Notes: generated from the letters alone by a model not told the origin. A stretch of DNA of 64,000 nt from Ipomoea triloba (GCF_003576645.1 NC_044925.1:21740241-21804240), one strand, 5' to 3'. Shown: positions 46,801 to 58,525, numbered from the stretch's first letter. A program made the numbers and translations.

Positions 46801-47918
46801 TTGTCAATTCTGGCATAGCTTTTATTCACTGAGGTAGCTAACTGATAATAGCGAGTATTCCTTTCCCCAGATCTTATCCATTGTTCTCTAGACCTCTGGT
46901 ACCAGATCAATTCCTCCTGGGCAAGAGTTTCATCCAGCTCTTTTCGTAATCTTTTGTCAAGTTTGTGTAGGTTTGAGGCTGGTTGGATTGTGAGCTGGTT
47001 TTGTATTCCTTTAATTCTTGCTAGTAGTCTCTTCTTCCTTTGAAAGACATTCCCAAACGTGTTGAGATTCCAGCTCTTTAGTGCCTCTACTGTAGCTACT
47101 TTGTTCTCCTCTAACCCTCTGTTCCGGCTCCATGCTTGCTGAATACAATTCAAAAAGTCTTTGTGGGTAGTCCACGCTATGTTAAATCTGAATTTCTTTC
47201 TATTCCCAGCGCTCGGTGGAGGATTGGTTGTGATTAGGATTGGTGAGTGGTCTGAATTTATGATTGGGAGGTGCTCCACTGATGCCTCTGGGAACCTTAG
47301 TCTCCACTCCGTACTTGAGAGAGCTCGGTCCAATCGCGCTCCTTTGAGTGTCGTGGTGTTATTCCCTCTAACCCAGGTGTAAACTGATCCTTTATAACCT
47401 AAGTCGACCAATCCCTCGCGGAAAATCCATTCCCTAAACTCCGTACATCTGGCAGAGTTGAAGCTTTCCTTGTTAGAAACCTCATTGATACTAATGACCG
47501 AGTTGAAGTCCCCACATGCTAACCACTGAGTCCTGGGGCTGAAATCCTGTGAAGACAGATTAGAAAAGAGATTTTTTCGCAAACACGCATTTGGGCTACC
47601 ATAAACTAGGGAAAGGATCCATGGGGGTGAGTTGGTCTCTTCCACCTGCAGGTTCACAAATTGGGGGTGTGTACTAATGACATCAATCTTGAGCGGCAGC
47701 TTCCAGAACACCCAAATACCTCCCGAAAAACCTACCGCCTCAACCCTAATCCACTCATCAAAACCGAAACTAAAACAAATAGTGTTAGCTTGATTACCCG
47801 AGACTTTTGGTTCGAGTAGACAGACAATATTCGGGGAATAATCCCTGCAAAAGAGTTTAAGGGTGCGCCTAAAAGCTACTGAGGCAGCACCCTGACAATT
47901 CCAAACTAATACAATCAT
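43823..47918 (-). pseudogene. LINE ORF2: AP endonuclease, reverse transcriptase, zf-RVT, RNase H (frameshifted)
   Basis: The likely start is the ATG at 47918 (MIVLVWNCQGAAS), 43 nt after the ORF1 stop. The endonuclease shows 'WNCQG', 'LLEPKV', 'ACGDFNSV' and the terminal 'SDHSPI', all intact. The RT begins with 'PDGFTAGFYQKAW' and 'LIPKV', but the frame is lost near 46220: the first frame ends at 46191, while 'GWMAMKIDLEKAYDKLAW' continues in a second frame, so a linker of about ten residues is missing with a frame change. The second frame holds the catalytic 'FFADDMVLFGEA', the thumb, a zf-RVT with C-x2-C-x7-H-x4-C, and an RNase H ('VNFDGAVE', 'AEAWAL', 'EGDSESLV', 'ADFMAR'), ending at 43823. 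Confidence 0.9.
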
Positions 47919-47960
47919 TAAAAACCAAAATGAAAAACAACACAGTGCACAGTAGCACAA

Positions 47961-49631
47961 TCAAATACCAAGATCAAGACCATCCTGGTCCAAATGACCA
48001 GTATCATCATCCATGGCCACATCGGTCTCAGTTTGAGTATTATCAAATACTCTGGCAAGATCGGGTGGATCACCAAGTGTATTATAGTCACTTTCAGCTC
48101 TTTGAGATGACTCAGGTCGGTCACTCTGATGCTGAACCACAGTACTTACTACATGCTTACCATACCTCGAGCCTCTTACTACCGTATGCTCTATTTCGGC
48201 TGCGGCGCGTCTTGGGGCCCCCCCTCTTCCACTCCTGCCTCCATGGCCTCCACGACCTACCGTCTGGGGCTGGTTGTATGACTGTGGCTGATGCGGTCTA
48301 CGGGCAGTTTGTGGTTGGGCTTGGTTGTTAGTTCTGATTCTTGGAAGATTCGTCGGTGGGATGGGGCTTTCTGCAACCGGCGTGGTACCCTCTGGAGCGG
48401 GTACCGCCCCTGGTTCCTCTAGGTTTTCTAGTGCGGCAAATCGGGAACTTGTCCCCAAGCTTCGTACGTCTCTAGTTGTTTGTTGGGTCTGCTGGCGTCC
48501 TCTCTCTGTAGTCCCCGGTGGTCGATTATCCCCCCTTCTTTGGCCTCCTCTTTCCTTTCTGGTCACGAGCATCCATGCCCCAAAGTTCTCCCTATAGTCA
48601 TTAGTCTGAGTCGGTGGTTGCCGTGGTCTCGTTTGGGTCCTATCTGCCTGCTGATTTCCCTCCTGGCCCTCCATAGGCTGAGTGTTGTCGCCTTCTCCTA
48701 AGTTCCCTTGTTCACCATTGCATTGCCCCTGCTTGTGACCGTAGATGCCGCATTGGAAGTACACCATATGAATCCCTTCGTATTCTATCGGGTAGACCTC
48801 ATCTGCCAATGTGAATTTAGAAAGTAGAGGTCTTGTCATGTCCAATTCGACACAGATTCTGGCGAATTTCCCCTTCGAGATCAGGCTCGTTGTGTTATCC
48901 ACCTTAATCGGCCATCCCACTTCTTTACCGATCTTCATCAAGAAGGCCTCATCAAAGTATTCAATTGGGATCTTGGGGAATCTTAACCAGACCAAGAGTT
49001 TGTCCAATTTACTCTTCCTGGGGATGAAATTGGGGATCCATTGTTGTACTGTGAGATAATGATCCAAAATGATCCACGGTCCCTCATACTTGGCGTATTC
49101 ATAGTCGCGCAGAGATTCGAATTTCGCCAAGTAGAAGTCTTGATCGAGGGCGATTAGGTCAAAGCTTGCTTCCGGTTTCCACATTCTCTGTAGTCTATTG
49201 AGTAAGAACGAGTAGCTTACCTTCCTCCCGAGTAATCGGATGATGAGTGTTCTCCGCCATGGGCGGCGTAGCCGCTCCTTTTCCTCCTCCGTAATGTGAA
49301 TTCTTGGGCAATTGGGGTCCGCCTTTTCGTTGCCCATCTCCTCATCTTTAGAGACCTCATCCCTATCAAAAGGAATCTCCGTGTCCTTTCTCCCCCAGGC
49401 CGTGTTAGGGGTTTCGACCGGCGTTCACCATTGGACCGATTCCGGGGATTTCAGACCCGCCAGAAAAGATGATTCTTGAAAGGGTTCCGCTTGCGGTGAT
49501 TTCCCATCGGCACCTCTGTTTGCACGATTGCGTTTCGTCTTTTTGGTACTCCGTTGCAGTAAATCTTCATCTTCTGGCGACCGAGTGGTCGCCGACGGCG
49601 AGCCTTTCTCAGAGAGAGAATCTGTCTCCAT
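47961..49631 (-). pseudogene. LINE ORF1 (DUF4283/zinc-knuckle nucleic-acid-binding protein), one nonsense codon
   Basis: ATG at 49631 (METDSLSEKG...) opens a frame that meets TGA at 49427-49425 and then continues in the same frame to a TGA at 47963-47961, 557 codons in all. The central part ('RRPWRRTLIIRLLGRKVSY', 'LNRLQRMWKP', 'GPWIILDHYLTVQQW') is the DUF4283 domain of plant LINE ORF1 proteins. The zinc knuckle that follows reads 'VYFQCGIYGHKQGQC': the first Cys of C-x2-C-x4-H-x4-C is Tyr. The C-terminal third is Arg/Gln/Pro-rich. The product binds element RNA in a ribonucleoprotein particle in active relatives. Confidence 0.85.
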
Positions 49632-49684
49632 ACTATTCTTTTTTTTTTATTGTGTTTAGTTGATAAAAAAAAAATAATAATTTG

Positions 49685-50340
49685 GTTAGTATCTTCTTGA
49701 TACTGTCTTTAATTCTATTAATTGTTTTTTTTTTCTGGAAAATTTCTATTAACTGTTATAAGACAACAAATTTTGTTTTAGATTTAGACAACCATCTACA
49801 TGTAATTACAAAATTAGGAGTTTAAGTCTCGAAATCATAATTTGAATACAATTAATCTTTGTTAATGTTGGGTGGAGGTCAGTCTGGAAGGTCAATTTCA
49901 ACATCTTAATCACTGCTAAAAATTAAGACAAAAAGTATAATTACATATTAAGTACTAACTATATAACTTTTGATGTAATGTAATGATAAACACTTGATCT
50001 AAACTTAAAAAGAATAAATTATGAGTGTGAACATGATTCGTATTATTGTGAAATCAATAATATAAAATTGTCTTATTTGAGAATATTATAATAAATTGTC
50101 CAATTCTTTTTATATATAAGTAAAGGCACTACCTTTTTTTAGTTAGTAAATATTTAAACTTTGGTGAACAGATAACCTTAAATGAACTCCAAGGGTTATA
50201 TACTGATTTTTTAAAGATGTATATATTTAAGAGGCTTGGTGAACATATAACTGTAACTCAAACTATGCTAAGAGTTAAGTGCCCATTTATTATCATCTAG
50301 GCATATAACAGTTAGTGGATAACTTCGTGAGTGAACAGAT
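49685..50340. other. Intergenic, no feature recognised
   Basis: AT-rich DNA upstream of the LINE (on its own strand). No coding frame, RNA gene or delimitable transposon. Confidence 0.5.
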
Positions 50341-50344
50341 AGAT

Positions 50345-50690
50345 ATGTATTGGTGTTTGTTGTTGACCGAAACTAATTAATATCTAACATTACATGCATT
50401 AATATCGTACGTTACGTGCATTAATATCTTACGTTACGTGCATTAATATCTTATGTTATGATCGACCAACTACCTTAAAGTCATGTGTTATGTTACTATA
50501 AATAACACGCTCAGTATTATATTCTTTGACCTCGTAAACTTATTTGAGTCTAGTATTATATTCTTTGACCTCGTAAACTTATTTGAGTCTCTATTCTCTT
50601 ATGGAATGAGACTTTGATGGCTCTTGGATTGATTATTAGCCATATCCTTAAGCTCATTAGACCAAGTTCATAATGCCTTAATAAAACCAC
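50345..50690 (+). repeat. Segment with two nested tandem repeats, paired with a diverged copy at 52300-52515
   Basis: Three copies of about 22 bp ('cattaatatcttacgttacg') at about 50397-50460, and two copies of 39 bp ('tagtattatattctttgacc' + 'tcgtaaacttatttgagtc') at 50512-50590. The same colinear sequence without these expansions is at 52300-52515 ('gactttgacacctcttgtat', 'tgattagccacaccattaaa'), so the two are direct repeats about 1.9 kb apart flanking the inverted repeat. Confidence 0.6.
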
Positions 50691-50732
50691 AACCCAATGC
50701 GTCCAAAATGGTTACATTATATTTGGACAGGA

Positions 50733-51868
50733 GATAATTAACTCCAATAAATATATATTAAAGCAAAATAAAGTAGGGAAAAAAATTTCTCGCCCTGTGT
50801 GAATGCATTTTGATACAATATTAGGATTTTCTTGGGGGCTGTTTAATAGTTTTTATAGATTTTTAGGGCATTAAATTGTTGTTGTGAACAAGATAATCAA
50901 GTATGAATACATTTATTGTGTTTACATTTTCTACAAAAAATAAAGTATATTTTGCAGTTTTCAAAAATCACATGTTTTAAATTGTAAAAGACTTTTACAA
51001 TCTCCAAGACTAACATTAATTGACTGGAGATAAATTTAAAATTCAAAATCAATATTTACATGAACATCTACACCTACTGCAACACTATAAATAAGCTAAC
51101 ATCCACAGCCAATATATACTACAATTATGTTTTGGTCATGGCTACAATTAGGGTCGTCGCTAGAATAAGGAGTACTCCAGCTCCCAGAAATATTTATCTT
51201 TCCCAGATTGCACGGTGTAAATCTCCATAAGAGATCTAAGGTGATTTGGAAAGGAATGGTTAATCTTCTCCCTATTATAGCCACAACCATCCTTCGAATT
51301 CCAGCCACGACCAAAACATAATTGTAGTATTGGTTGTGGATGATGGCTGATTTATAGTGTTGAAGTAGGTAGGTGTAGATGTTCATCTAAATATTGATTT
51401 TGAATTCTTCAATCAATTAATGTTAGTCTTGGAGATTGTAAAAGTTATTTACAATTTAAAACATGTGATTTTTGAAAACTGCAAAATATACTTTATTTTT
51501 TTTTTAGGAAATGTAAACACAATAAATGTATTCATCCTTGATTATCTTGTTCGTGGCAATAATTTAATGTCCTAAAAATCTATAAAAAAACTACTAATAA
51601 ACAATCTCCAAAAAACCCTAATATTGTATCAAAATGCATTCACATAGGGGCGGGAATTTCTTTTCCCTACTTCATTTTGATTTAATATATATAATATAGA
51701 GAAGAGATAGAAATATAGAAATTTAATGTGTTCGACTTACAACTCTTCTTTAAATTGTTAAATATAACACATAAGCATTATAATATTTTTCACAGACAAA
51801 AAGAAAATTATAATATTTTTCAAGCGTACCAAAAAAATATTATATTTATTGGAGTTAATTATCTCATG
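50733..51868. mobile_element. Large inverted-repeat (foldback) element, arms about 430 bp
   Basis: The left arm (50733-51165) and the right arm (51275-51690 plus outer end 51838-51868) are reverse complements with few mismatches: 'gagataattaactccaataa' versus 'ttattggagttaattatctc', 'tgcattttgatacaatatta' versus 'taatattgtatcaaaatgca', 'gaacatctacacctact' versus 'aggtaggtgtagatgttc'. The loop is about 110 bp. The right arm is interrupted by an extra 150 bp (51690-51838). No protein is encoded. It is probably a non-autonomous DNA element and a strong hairpin-RNA candidate. Confidence 0.85.
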
Positions 51869-52746
51869 TCCGAAGTGACCGTAATATGCATTTGACAAAA
51901 ATGTTGAAAGATGCGTGTATTCGTAATTAACTAGGGGTGTAAAGAGATGCGGGTTTAAGATTAACTAGGCTGCATAGTTCGCCGATTAGCTATTGTTTTC
52001 TTTTTATTTTTTTAATGGGTAATTTCACTTAAAACAATATTGTTTTGAGCGAAACAATTCTAAATCGTTTAAACTCTAGATATTATTTTAGTTAATATTT
52101 AATATATTATTATTAACTATTAAAGTATTATATAATTTATAATTATCAACTCTTAAAAAGTTTATTAAAAAAAAAACAATTTTTTTAAAAAAATAATAAA
52201 ATAAAATACACGAGGGCCTAGGCATGATTAATCGATGCTAGGCACCTAAGGAACACATAGTAATTTTTTCAGTCATGCTAAACAAATAATTATTTCATGA
52301 CGTTTACTGTTGACCTAACTTAATTAATACTTACACCCTTATCATTTAATTATCTTTAAATCTTGTGTGATGCTACCACAACTAATTCAATATACTTTGA
52401 ACTCCTAAGCTAACTCTAACATTTATTCCTTTATTGACTTAGACTTTGACACCTCTTGTATTGATTAGCCACACCATTAAACTCAATAGACGATTATTCA
52501 TTTATGCCCTAATCCATTTTTAGGCGAAATAACAAAATTAAAGGACTACAAATTGTCGTAATTTTATAAATTTAAAGATGTATGTTACTCCGTATATAAT
52601 TTTAAAAAGTTATATTACATGAATTCTCTAAAATTTACTCTCTGATGTGGCAGATACTAATAAGCTACTTTTTTCATGTGGATCTCGATACAAGTGTTTA
52701 CATAAAACAAATTGTGTATAAGAGTAAAAGTTGAAGGTAAAAAATT

Positions 52747-53506
52747 GCGCAAATTATATTGTGGACCATGGTCCACAATGCGATCATAGCTGATACTGCA
52801 GTTGTGTTGAACGGATACTGCAGTTGTGTTGAAAGGAAACTGCAGTTGCACGGAACAGAGGTCGTTCATCCGTTCAACACAATTGCAGTATCCGTTCAAC
52901 ACAACTGCAGTATCTTTTCAACACAACTGCAGTATCCGTTCAACACAACTTCAGTTCCAGATGGATGACACGATATCTGTTCCGCGCAACTGCAGTTCCC
53001 TTTTAAGTTTCAACACAACTGTAGTATCATTTCAACACAATTGCAGTATCAGTTCAACACAATTACAGTATCAACCATGACCCATGCTCTATAATGCATT
53101 TTTAAGTTTCAACACAACTGTAGTATCATTTCAACACAATTGCAGTATCAGTTCAACACAATTACAGTATCAACCATGACCCATGCTCTATAATGCATTT
53201 TTAAGTTTCAACACAACTGTAGTATCATTTCAACACAATTGCAGTATCAGTTCAACACAATTACAGTATCAACCATGACCCATGCTCTATAATGCATTTT
53301 TAAGTTTCAACACAACTGTAGTATCATTTCAACACAATTGCAGTATCAGTTCAACACAATTACAGTATCAACCATGACCCATGCTCTATAATGCAACACA
53401 ATTACAGTATCAACCATGACCCATGCTCTATAATGCATTACAATTACAGTATCAACCATGACCCATGCTCTATAATGCATTGTGGATTATGGTCCACGGT
53501 ATAACG
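52747..53506. mobile_element. Foldback element with CTGCAG-centred units (copy B), internally expanded
   Basis: Second copy of the 10156-10581 family. The outer inverted repeats are 'attatattgtggaccatggt' on the left and 'tgtggattatggtccacggt' on the right. The left arm carries 'gatactgcagttgtgttgaa' units, the right arm the inverse. Unlike copy A, 53001-53396 contains four tandem 99-bp units (starts 53001, 53100, 53199, 53298), followed by two partial units of about 50 bp. It is non-coding. Confidence 0.75.
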
Positions 53507-55200
53507 ACGAGAGTAGACATAATATTTTTTAATTTTAAATTGTGGAGAATAAAAATAACTAAGCACGAATATTTAGAATATAAAAATGTAATTTTTGTGA
53601 AATCAGAAAAGTTGGGAAGTAGGGGACTGAAATCACAAACATCAAGGGCATTACAAATGCATGGCAGAAATCAGAAATGATGAAATAATTGGAGGCCCAG
53701 TCCTATTAACTATTGAGGAGTCTGAGTGACAGGTGCCCTATATGGATAGGCATATACATAGGAAGTATCCTTGAGCAGGAATTCTGGGAATAGCTAGCTA
53801 GCTATCTAGGTAGCTACCTAAGACATGCATCATCTATCTTCGAATCATACTTTAGTAGCTTTGTGAGGCCTATGATAGGGTGACTGATGTGAATGATGAC
53901 ACAAACAAAAGCTGCCACAAACTCACTCACTCACTCACTCGTATAATTCCTCAAAATATCCAAACACATTTGAACAATCTAGTTACTCACAAATTAAATT
54001 GGGAGCGATGAATTGAAGGGGGCAGCCATTCCCTACTAACTCCATCCATGCCCATGGGGTAGTAAATAGTAATCTCATCTCTCCTCTAGTCTTCGATATC
54101 AAACAACATTCCAAACATCACACTCCATCCTAATATCTTACAGTATGGACCTTTCACAATATAAAAGGTTGCGTTTTACATGTCCAAATGATCTATATAT
54201 CATTGCGCACTATTTATGGAACATTTTTTTTTGTTTGCCAGTCAACTGTTTTGAATAGACTATAATTGTAGAAAACACCTTTAAATTCGATTGATCTTTT
54301 CATATGAGAGAGGGTTCGAACTCCCGATTGATAAACAAATATTACAATTTATTTGTAAAGTTAAATTATATTTTGGAATAATTAAAATTGAGTAACTGTT
54401 TGAATACATGATACTATATTAAATAATATGACTTATTTCAATTAAAAGTCTAGACTATATAGTTGAATTGTATATTTATTATTTTTATATATATTATGTC
54501 CATATGAATTAAAAACATATTTTTCTCTTTTAAAGAAGTATAACTTATCATAAGTAATGTAATTACTTTTTTCCGCATATATTTGGGTTTGTTTTGAATA
54601 TTATTAGAGTTGTAATTATATTTAGCAAACATTTTGGTATAAATGCAATACTAGAAGACTTTAATATTTATATATTTTACACTTAGTTAAGTTAGAGATA
54701 GGTACCAAGTACTGGTCCTCCCACCAGACCCACCTAAAGAGGTGTCTTTGTAATTCCTATAGGGTAGGGTGTAGGGACCCCGGCCTAGGACGGGAGATTT
54801 CACCTTTTATACCAAAAGGTTAAAGATAGCTAAAATTGGGTCCTCATCAAAACTTGTTTGTTAGATTCGACACATAATATGAGAAATTTTGCACAAAAAA
54901 AGACCAAAACTATTCCTTAAAATGATTTTTGCATTTATTTATGCAAATTCTTAAGAGCAAAAGAATATTGTATTGAAGTGTACTTTTATTTAATATATGT
55001 AACATAAAATTTTTGTTTAAATAACAATTTTTTGGAGCAAATTAAAGCATGGGAAATCTTTAGAATAAAATTATGGATTTCATTAAGAGGCTCACAAAAT
55101 TGACAACTACAACTATACATATTGCAAGTCTTTCTTTCTTCTCTCATCTCGGCCCCTTATGTTTTTTGTCCCTTTTCTTTTAAGGGGGGGTAAATGGGTA
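53507..55200. other. Intergenic, no gene recognised
   Basis: Contains an ACTC tetranucleotide run near 53921-53939, a GCTA-rich patch at about 53791-53815 and a GC-rich patch at 54690-54800 ('cttgtaccaa'-type words, 'cggcctaggacgggag'), none of which matches a family I can name. No coding frame is supported. Confidence 0.45.
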
Positions 55201-55237
55201 ATATATACATTTTACGGAGAGTAAAACACGGCGGCGG

Positions 55238-55735
55238 CTACAAACCGGCCGCAATCGGCGAGTACTCGCCGTAGAAATCGGAAATCCCGGAGGCCAACCA
55301 GAGGCGCTCATTGAAGCTCTCCTGCATATCCTCCGGTATAAATGGCGTCCGGCAGAGCGGGCAGGTCTTCTGGTCGTGGTCCATCCAACGGTCGAGGCAG
55401 CTCCGGTGGAATATGTGGCGGCAATTCGTGAGCCGTCGGATCTCGTCGTCCCTGTCGAACTCGTACAGGCACACGGCGCAGCTCTCCGGCGGGTCCGCCA
55501 GCTCCGAGAATTTCACCACCGGCAGGAGCTCCCGGATCAGGGTAGCCGACACGGAGTGGGGCTCCGACCCGGTTTCAACCCGGTTCTGGAACGCCATTTC
55601 GGGTTCCAGGAAATCCCCGAGACCTACCACGCTGAAAATCAGGCAAATACATGTTCTGATGAAACCTAAGACTGTGAAGACGTGAACCAGCATCTTGGGG
55701 AGGAAAAGATCCGTGTAACCCACCGGAAAACCCAT
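55238..55735 (-). CDS. RING-H2 E3 ubiquitin ligase, BRH1/RHA1-like
   Basis: Intronless minus-strand gene, 165 aa. The ATG at 55735 gives MGFPVGYTDLFLPK, the conserved start of the brassinosteroid-responsive RING-H2 (BRH1)/RHA1 group; the frame is open upstream to 55969, but that part contains the TATA box and leader and is not translated in relatives. A hydrophobic segment at about 15-40 is a probable membrane anchor. The RING-H2 finger has C86, C89, C105, H107, H110, C113, C125, C128 with Trp117 in the E2-contact position and Pro126, so the ligase should be active. The C-terminus is 'ERLWLASGISDFYGEYSPI'. Relatives respond to brassinosteroid or chitin; substrates are unknown. Local GC is much higher than in the flanks. 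Confidence 0.95.
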   Translation of the reverse strand: MGFPVGYTDLFLPKMLVHVFTVLGFIRTCICLIFSVVGLGDFLEPEMAFQNRVETGSEPHSVSATLIRELLPVVKFSELADPPESCAVCLYEFDRDDEIRRLTNCRHIFHRSCLDRWMDHDQKTCPLCRTPFIPEDMQESFNERLWLASGISDFYGEYSPIAAGL

Positions 55736-55875
55736 ATTGTCGGCCGGCGTCAAACTGCGAGTTACGGCGTCGTTTCTGAGAGTGAGAATTTTACGCGAGT
55801 GAGAGAGAGAGAGAGAGAGATGTCTGAGTAGAAAGCGGAGGAAAGTGGGAAGGAGGCGAGCGGTTTTATAGGCGG
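55736..55875 (-). promoter_or_regulatory. Core promoter and (CT)n leader of the RING-H2 gene
   Basis: On the minus strand TATAAAA occupies 55870-55864 in 'cgcctataaaaccgctcgcc', about 130 nt upstream of the ATG. The expected leader contains a (CT)n run (minus strand of the GA run at 55799-55820), common in plant 5' UTRs. Confidence 0.6.
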
Positions 55876-56506
55876 GTCGGAAGAGGAAAAGACCAAAAAG
55901 GACATGAGGAAAGGTAGTAATGACAATGAAGGGACGTGACGGTGTGTCAGCATCCTTCATCTGGGCCATTGTAGAGTTGTTTGTCGTACGATATCGGACT
56001 TGTCGTTGAGGAACACGTCACGAGGTTCAACAGTAATCCCTTATTACATCACCTTAATTTCCTTATTTAAAAAAAAAAATCCCGAAATTAATCTTAGTGA
56101 CGAAATACTCACTATTCATAAATTCTAAGACAGTTACATTCTTAATATTTAAATCAGTCACATTTGATAATTAAGTTGAAAAAGACTTGTGTCATCTCAT
56201 TTATTTATAACAATATGTTAATATATATTAATGGGTATTATTTGTAAGAGGATGGATCAATCATCAAGAAATGGGACCGAAAGGGAAGTGTGAGTTTGGA
56301 AAATTGCTAATAAATGCCCCATGGCATCAAGTGGGGGCTAGTGGTTTCATCACTCATACCTTTCAAAAGCCTACATGCTAAGGTGATATTACTAGAAATC
56401 AAAGCAAGTGATATTAAAGAAAACTATAGATGATATATGAATGAAAGAAATATTATTATAGATGCATGTGTGTGTGTTTGTGTGGTGTGTAAAGAGAGGA
56501 ATAGAA

Positions 56507-56776
56507 GGGGGGGGGGGGGGGGGGGGGGGGGTANNNNNNNNNNNNNNNNNNNNNNNNNNNNNNNNNNNNNNNNNNNNNNNNNNNNNNNNNNNNNNNNNNN
56601 NNNNNNNNNNNNNNNNNNNNNNNNNNNNNNNNNNNNNNNNNNNNNNNNNNNNNNNNNNNNNNNNNNNNNNNNNNNNNNNNNNNNNNNNNNNNNNNNNNNN
56701 NNNNNNNNNNNNNNNNNNNNNNNNNNNNNNNNNNNNNNNNNNNNNNNNNNNNNNNNNNNNNNNNNNNNNNNNNNNN

Positions 56777-56806
<30 letters not shown>
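56507..56806. repeat. Poly-G runs flanking an assembly gap
   Basis: G run 56507-56531, 'ta', N from 56534 to 56776, then G run 56777-56806. Long G homopolymers are rare in plants; the gap is probably due to failed sequencing through the tract. Poly-Gly or poly-Pro frames across it are artefacts. Confidence 0.9.
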
Positions 56807-56807
<1 letters not shown>

Positions 56808-57096
56808 GTTAGGCAGGGGCTATTGCATGCCATAGCCTATAGCTATATAGTGATGGTTGGTATGTATTAAGTGTATGACCCACTATTGTGTCATTGTTGC
56901 ATCTTAATATAATGCAACTAATTGCTCTTTGATTGCCCACTTTAATTTTCATGGAATTATATATATATATATATATTCTCATGTTATGTATTGCATAACA
57001 TGGTGCCAAAAACAAAATTTGTATATTTGCATATGTATAAACTTATACTACACTTATATTTAGAATGATTACAATCTTATAATACTTAAATTTATT

Positions 57097-57302
57097 GATG
57101 TATCATAATTACACATCATAAAGTAAATCATTTATATGCATAGCACAATATTCAATATTGATTCGCACAATTTATGTATACTAGCGTAACTAATAAAAAG
57201 ATGTATCATAATTACACATTATAAAGTAAATCATTTATATGCATATCACAATATTCAATATTGATTCACACAATTTATGTATACTAGCGTAACTAATAAA
57301 AA
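57097..57302 (+). repeat. Tandem duplication, two copies of 103 bp
   Basis: 57097-57199 and 57200-57302 are almost identical ('gatgtatcataattacacat', 'cacaatattcaatattgatt', 'tactagcgtaactaataaaa'). Only a few substitutions (catc/catt, agcac/atcac, cgcac/cacac) separate them. No coding content. Confidence 0.9.
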
Positions 57303-58525
57303 AAATTTCATCCTAAAAACAACTCCAACTAAGTTGGTCGGACAATTAACTTTGTTATTGTAAAATTTCAAGTCAACTCCTTGTGGGAGCTATTTATTAA
57401 GTTTCTTGGATTTTATCGGTAGTTATGGACATCCTAGCTAGGTTGATTTATCCCCATATGGTCCTTTATTGTTAGGATTACAAGTGGACTTTCAATTTAA
57501 CTAATGCATACCTTAGAGTAGCAGCGGGATATATGGAGGCTTTCCCATAAATAAAAAAAAGTTTTCATTGTACAAGTAATTAGCTATGTGCTCTTTCTTC
57601 TTTTTCTTGTGTTATTATTACAATAATGATTCCTAAAGATCCTATATATAGTCCACAGAAACAAATGTTACAATTTAGGTTATGTGAGTTTGATGTTCCT
57701 TCTTATGACATTTGTTTTTTCTCTTTTCTTTTTCTTTTTACTACAATACAAGTTTGCATGAACACGAGGTGATATTATATTATATAGTTGTTGTTACATA
57801 TTATTTGTTTTTCTCTTTTGTATTAAAAAACAAAACCCTATATATAAATGGTTTTAAGTTTTTTTTTTTTTTTTCACAATATATAATGCAAAACAAATAG
57901 TATGGGTGTGTTGTAGTATCATTTTATATAGTTGTTTCTACATACCATTTGTTATTCTCCTTTGAATTAAAAACAAAACTATACATATAGAAGGTTTTAA
58001 AAATAATTTTTATTTTCACGAAAATAGTACAAAAGCAAATAGTATTTGCAAGCAAAAAAGAGGAAACAAGATCCACTTTCAGATTTAGAAATGTTAATGA
58101 AGTAAGAAACAAGTTTGATATGTGTGTTGTTTCTCTTTAAATCTTTACTTAATAACATCATAATTATGATTAATATGATGATCTTGTTTGATTTACAATT
58201 GAAAGAAAGAGAAAAAGAGAAATTGGAAAGAGGTAGCAAGCAATGAAAGTTAAAAAGAGATATGAAAAGGGCATGCCAAAAGGCAATAATAAGGAGAGAA
58301 TAAAGCAAAGGTGCATGTGGGCGAAGGGTGGGACTAAGATGAGTCCTTGCCAACCAGCCAAACAGCATGGGATGGCTTAAGGGATCGGATCGGATGGGTG
58401 TGCCATTTTCTCTTCAACACCGCCCTTCAATCATGCTCCTCCATCCATAATTTACTTCATTACATTCAACCAATTCAAAATAATAATAATAATAATCAAC
58501 TAGTTTTCTAAATAGAATAACATTA
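57303..58525. other. Intergenic, no gene recognised
   Basis: AT-rich. A diverged duplication of 'tatatagttgttgttacata' / 'tatatagttgtttctacata' with 'ttgttattctcctttg'-like text occurs at about 57780 and 57925. 58240-58440 is GC-richer but has no ORF, tRNA or known miRNA sequence that I can identify. Confidence 0.45.

Larger units (their letters stand above)
43778..49666 (-). mobile_element. L1-clade LINE with RNase H, near full length but inactivated
   Basis: Minus-strand non-LTR retrotransposon: short 5' leader, ORF1 (nucleic-acid-binding), ORF2 (endonuclease, reverse transcriptase, zf-RVT, RNase H), short 3' UTR starting after 43823 ('tttcttgggtgtttcccctc' then A-rich). A possible target-site duplication 'aaaaaataataattt' occurs near 43760-43777 (with a 3-bp slip) and 49669-49683, but the sequence is low complexity. 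Three lesions break it: a TGA in ORF1 (49425-49427), a mutated zinc knuckle, and an out-of-frame deletion between the endonuclease linker and the RT core near 46220. It would need trans-complementation to move. Confidence 0.9.

Noticed and set aside
43953..48701. Several plus-strand open frames of 60-167 codons
   Set aside because: They are antisense shadows of the LINE ORFs.
55736..55969. N-terminal extension of the RING-H2 protein
   Set aside because: This part includes the TATA box and a (CT)n leader, and the protein family starts at MGFPVGYT.
56437..56835. Glycine- or proline-rich open frames
   Set aside because: They translate poly-G and an N gap.
58240..58440. A possible microRNA precursor
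   Set aside because: No arm matches a conserved plant miRNA I know, and no convincing stem is visible by eye.
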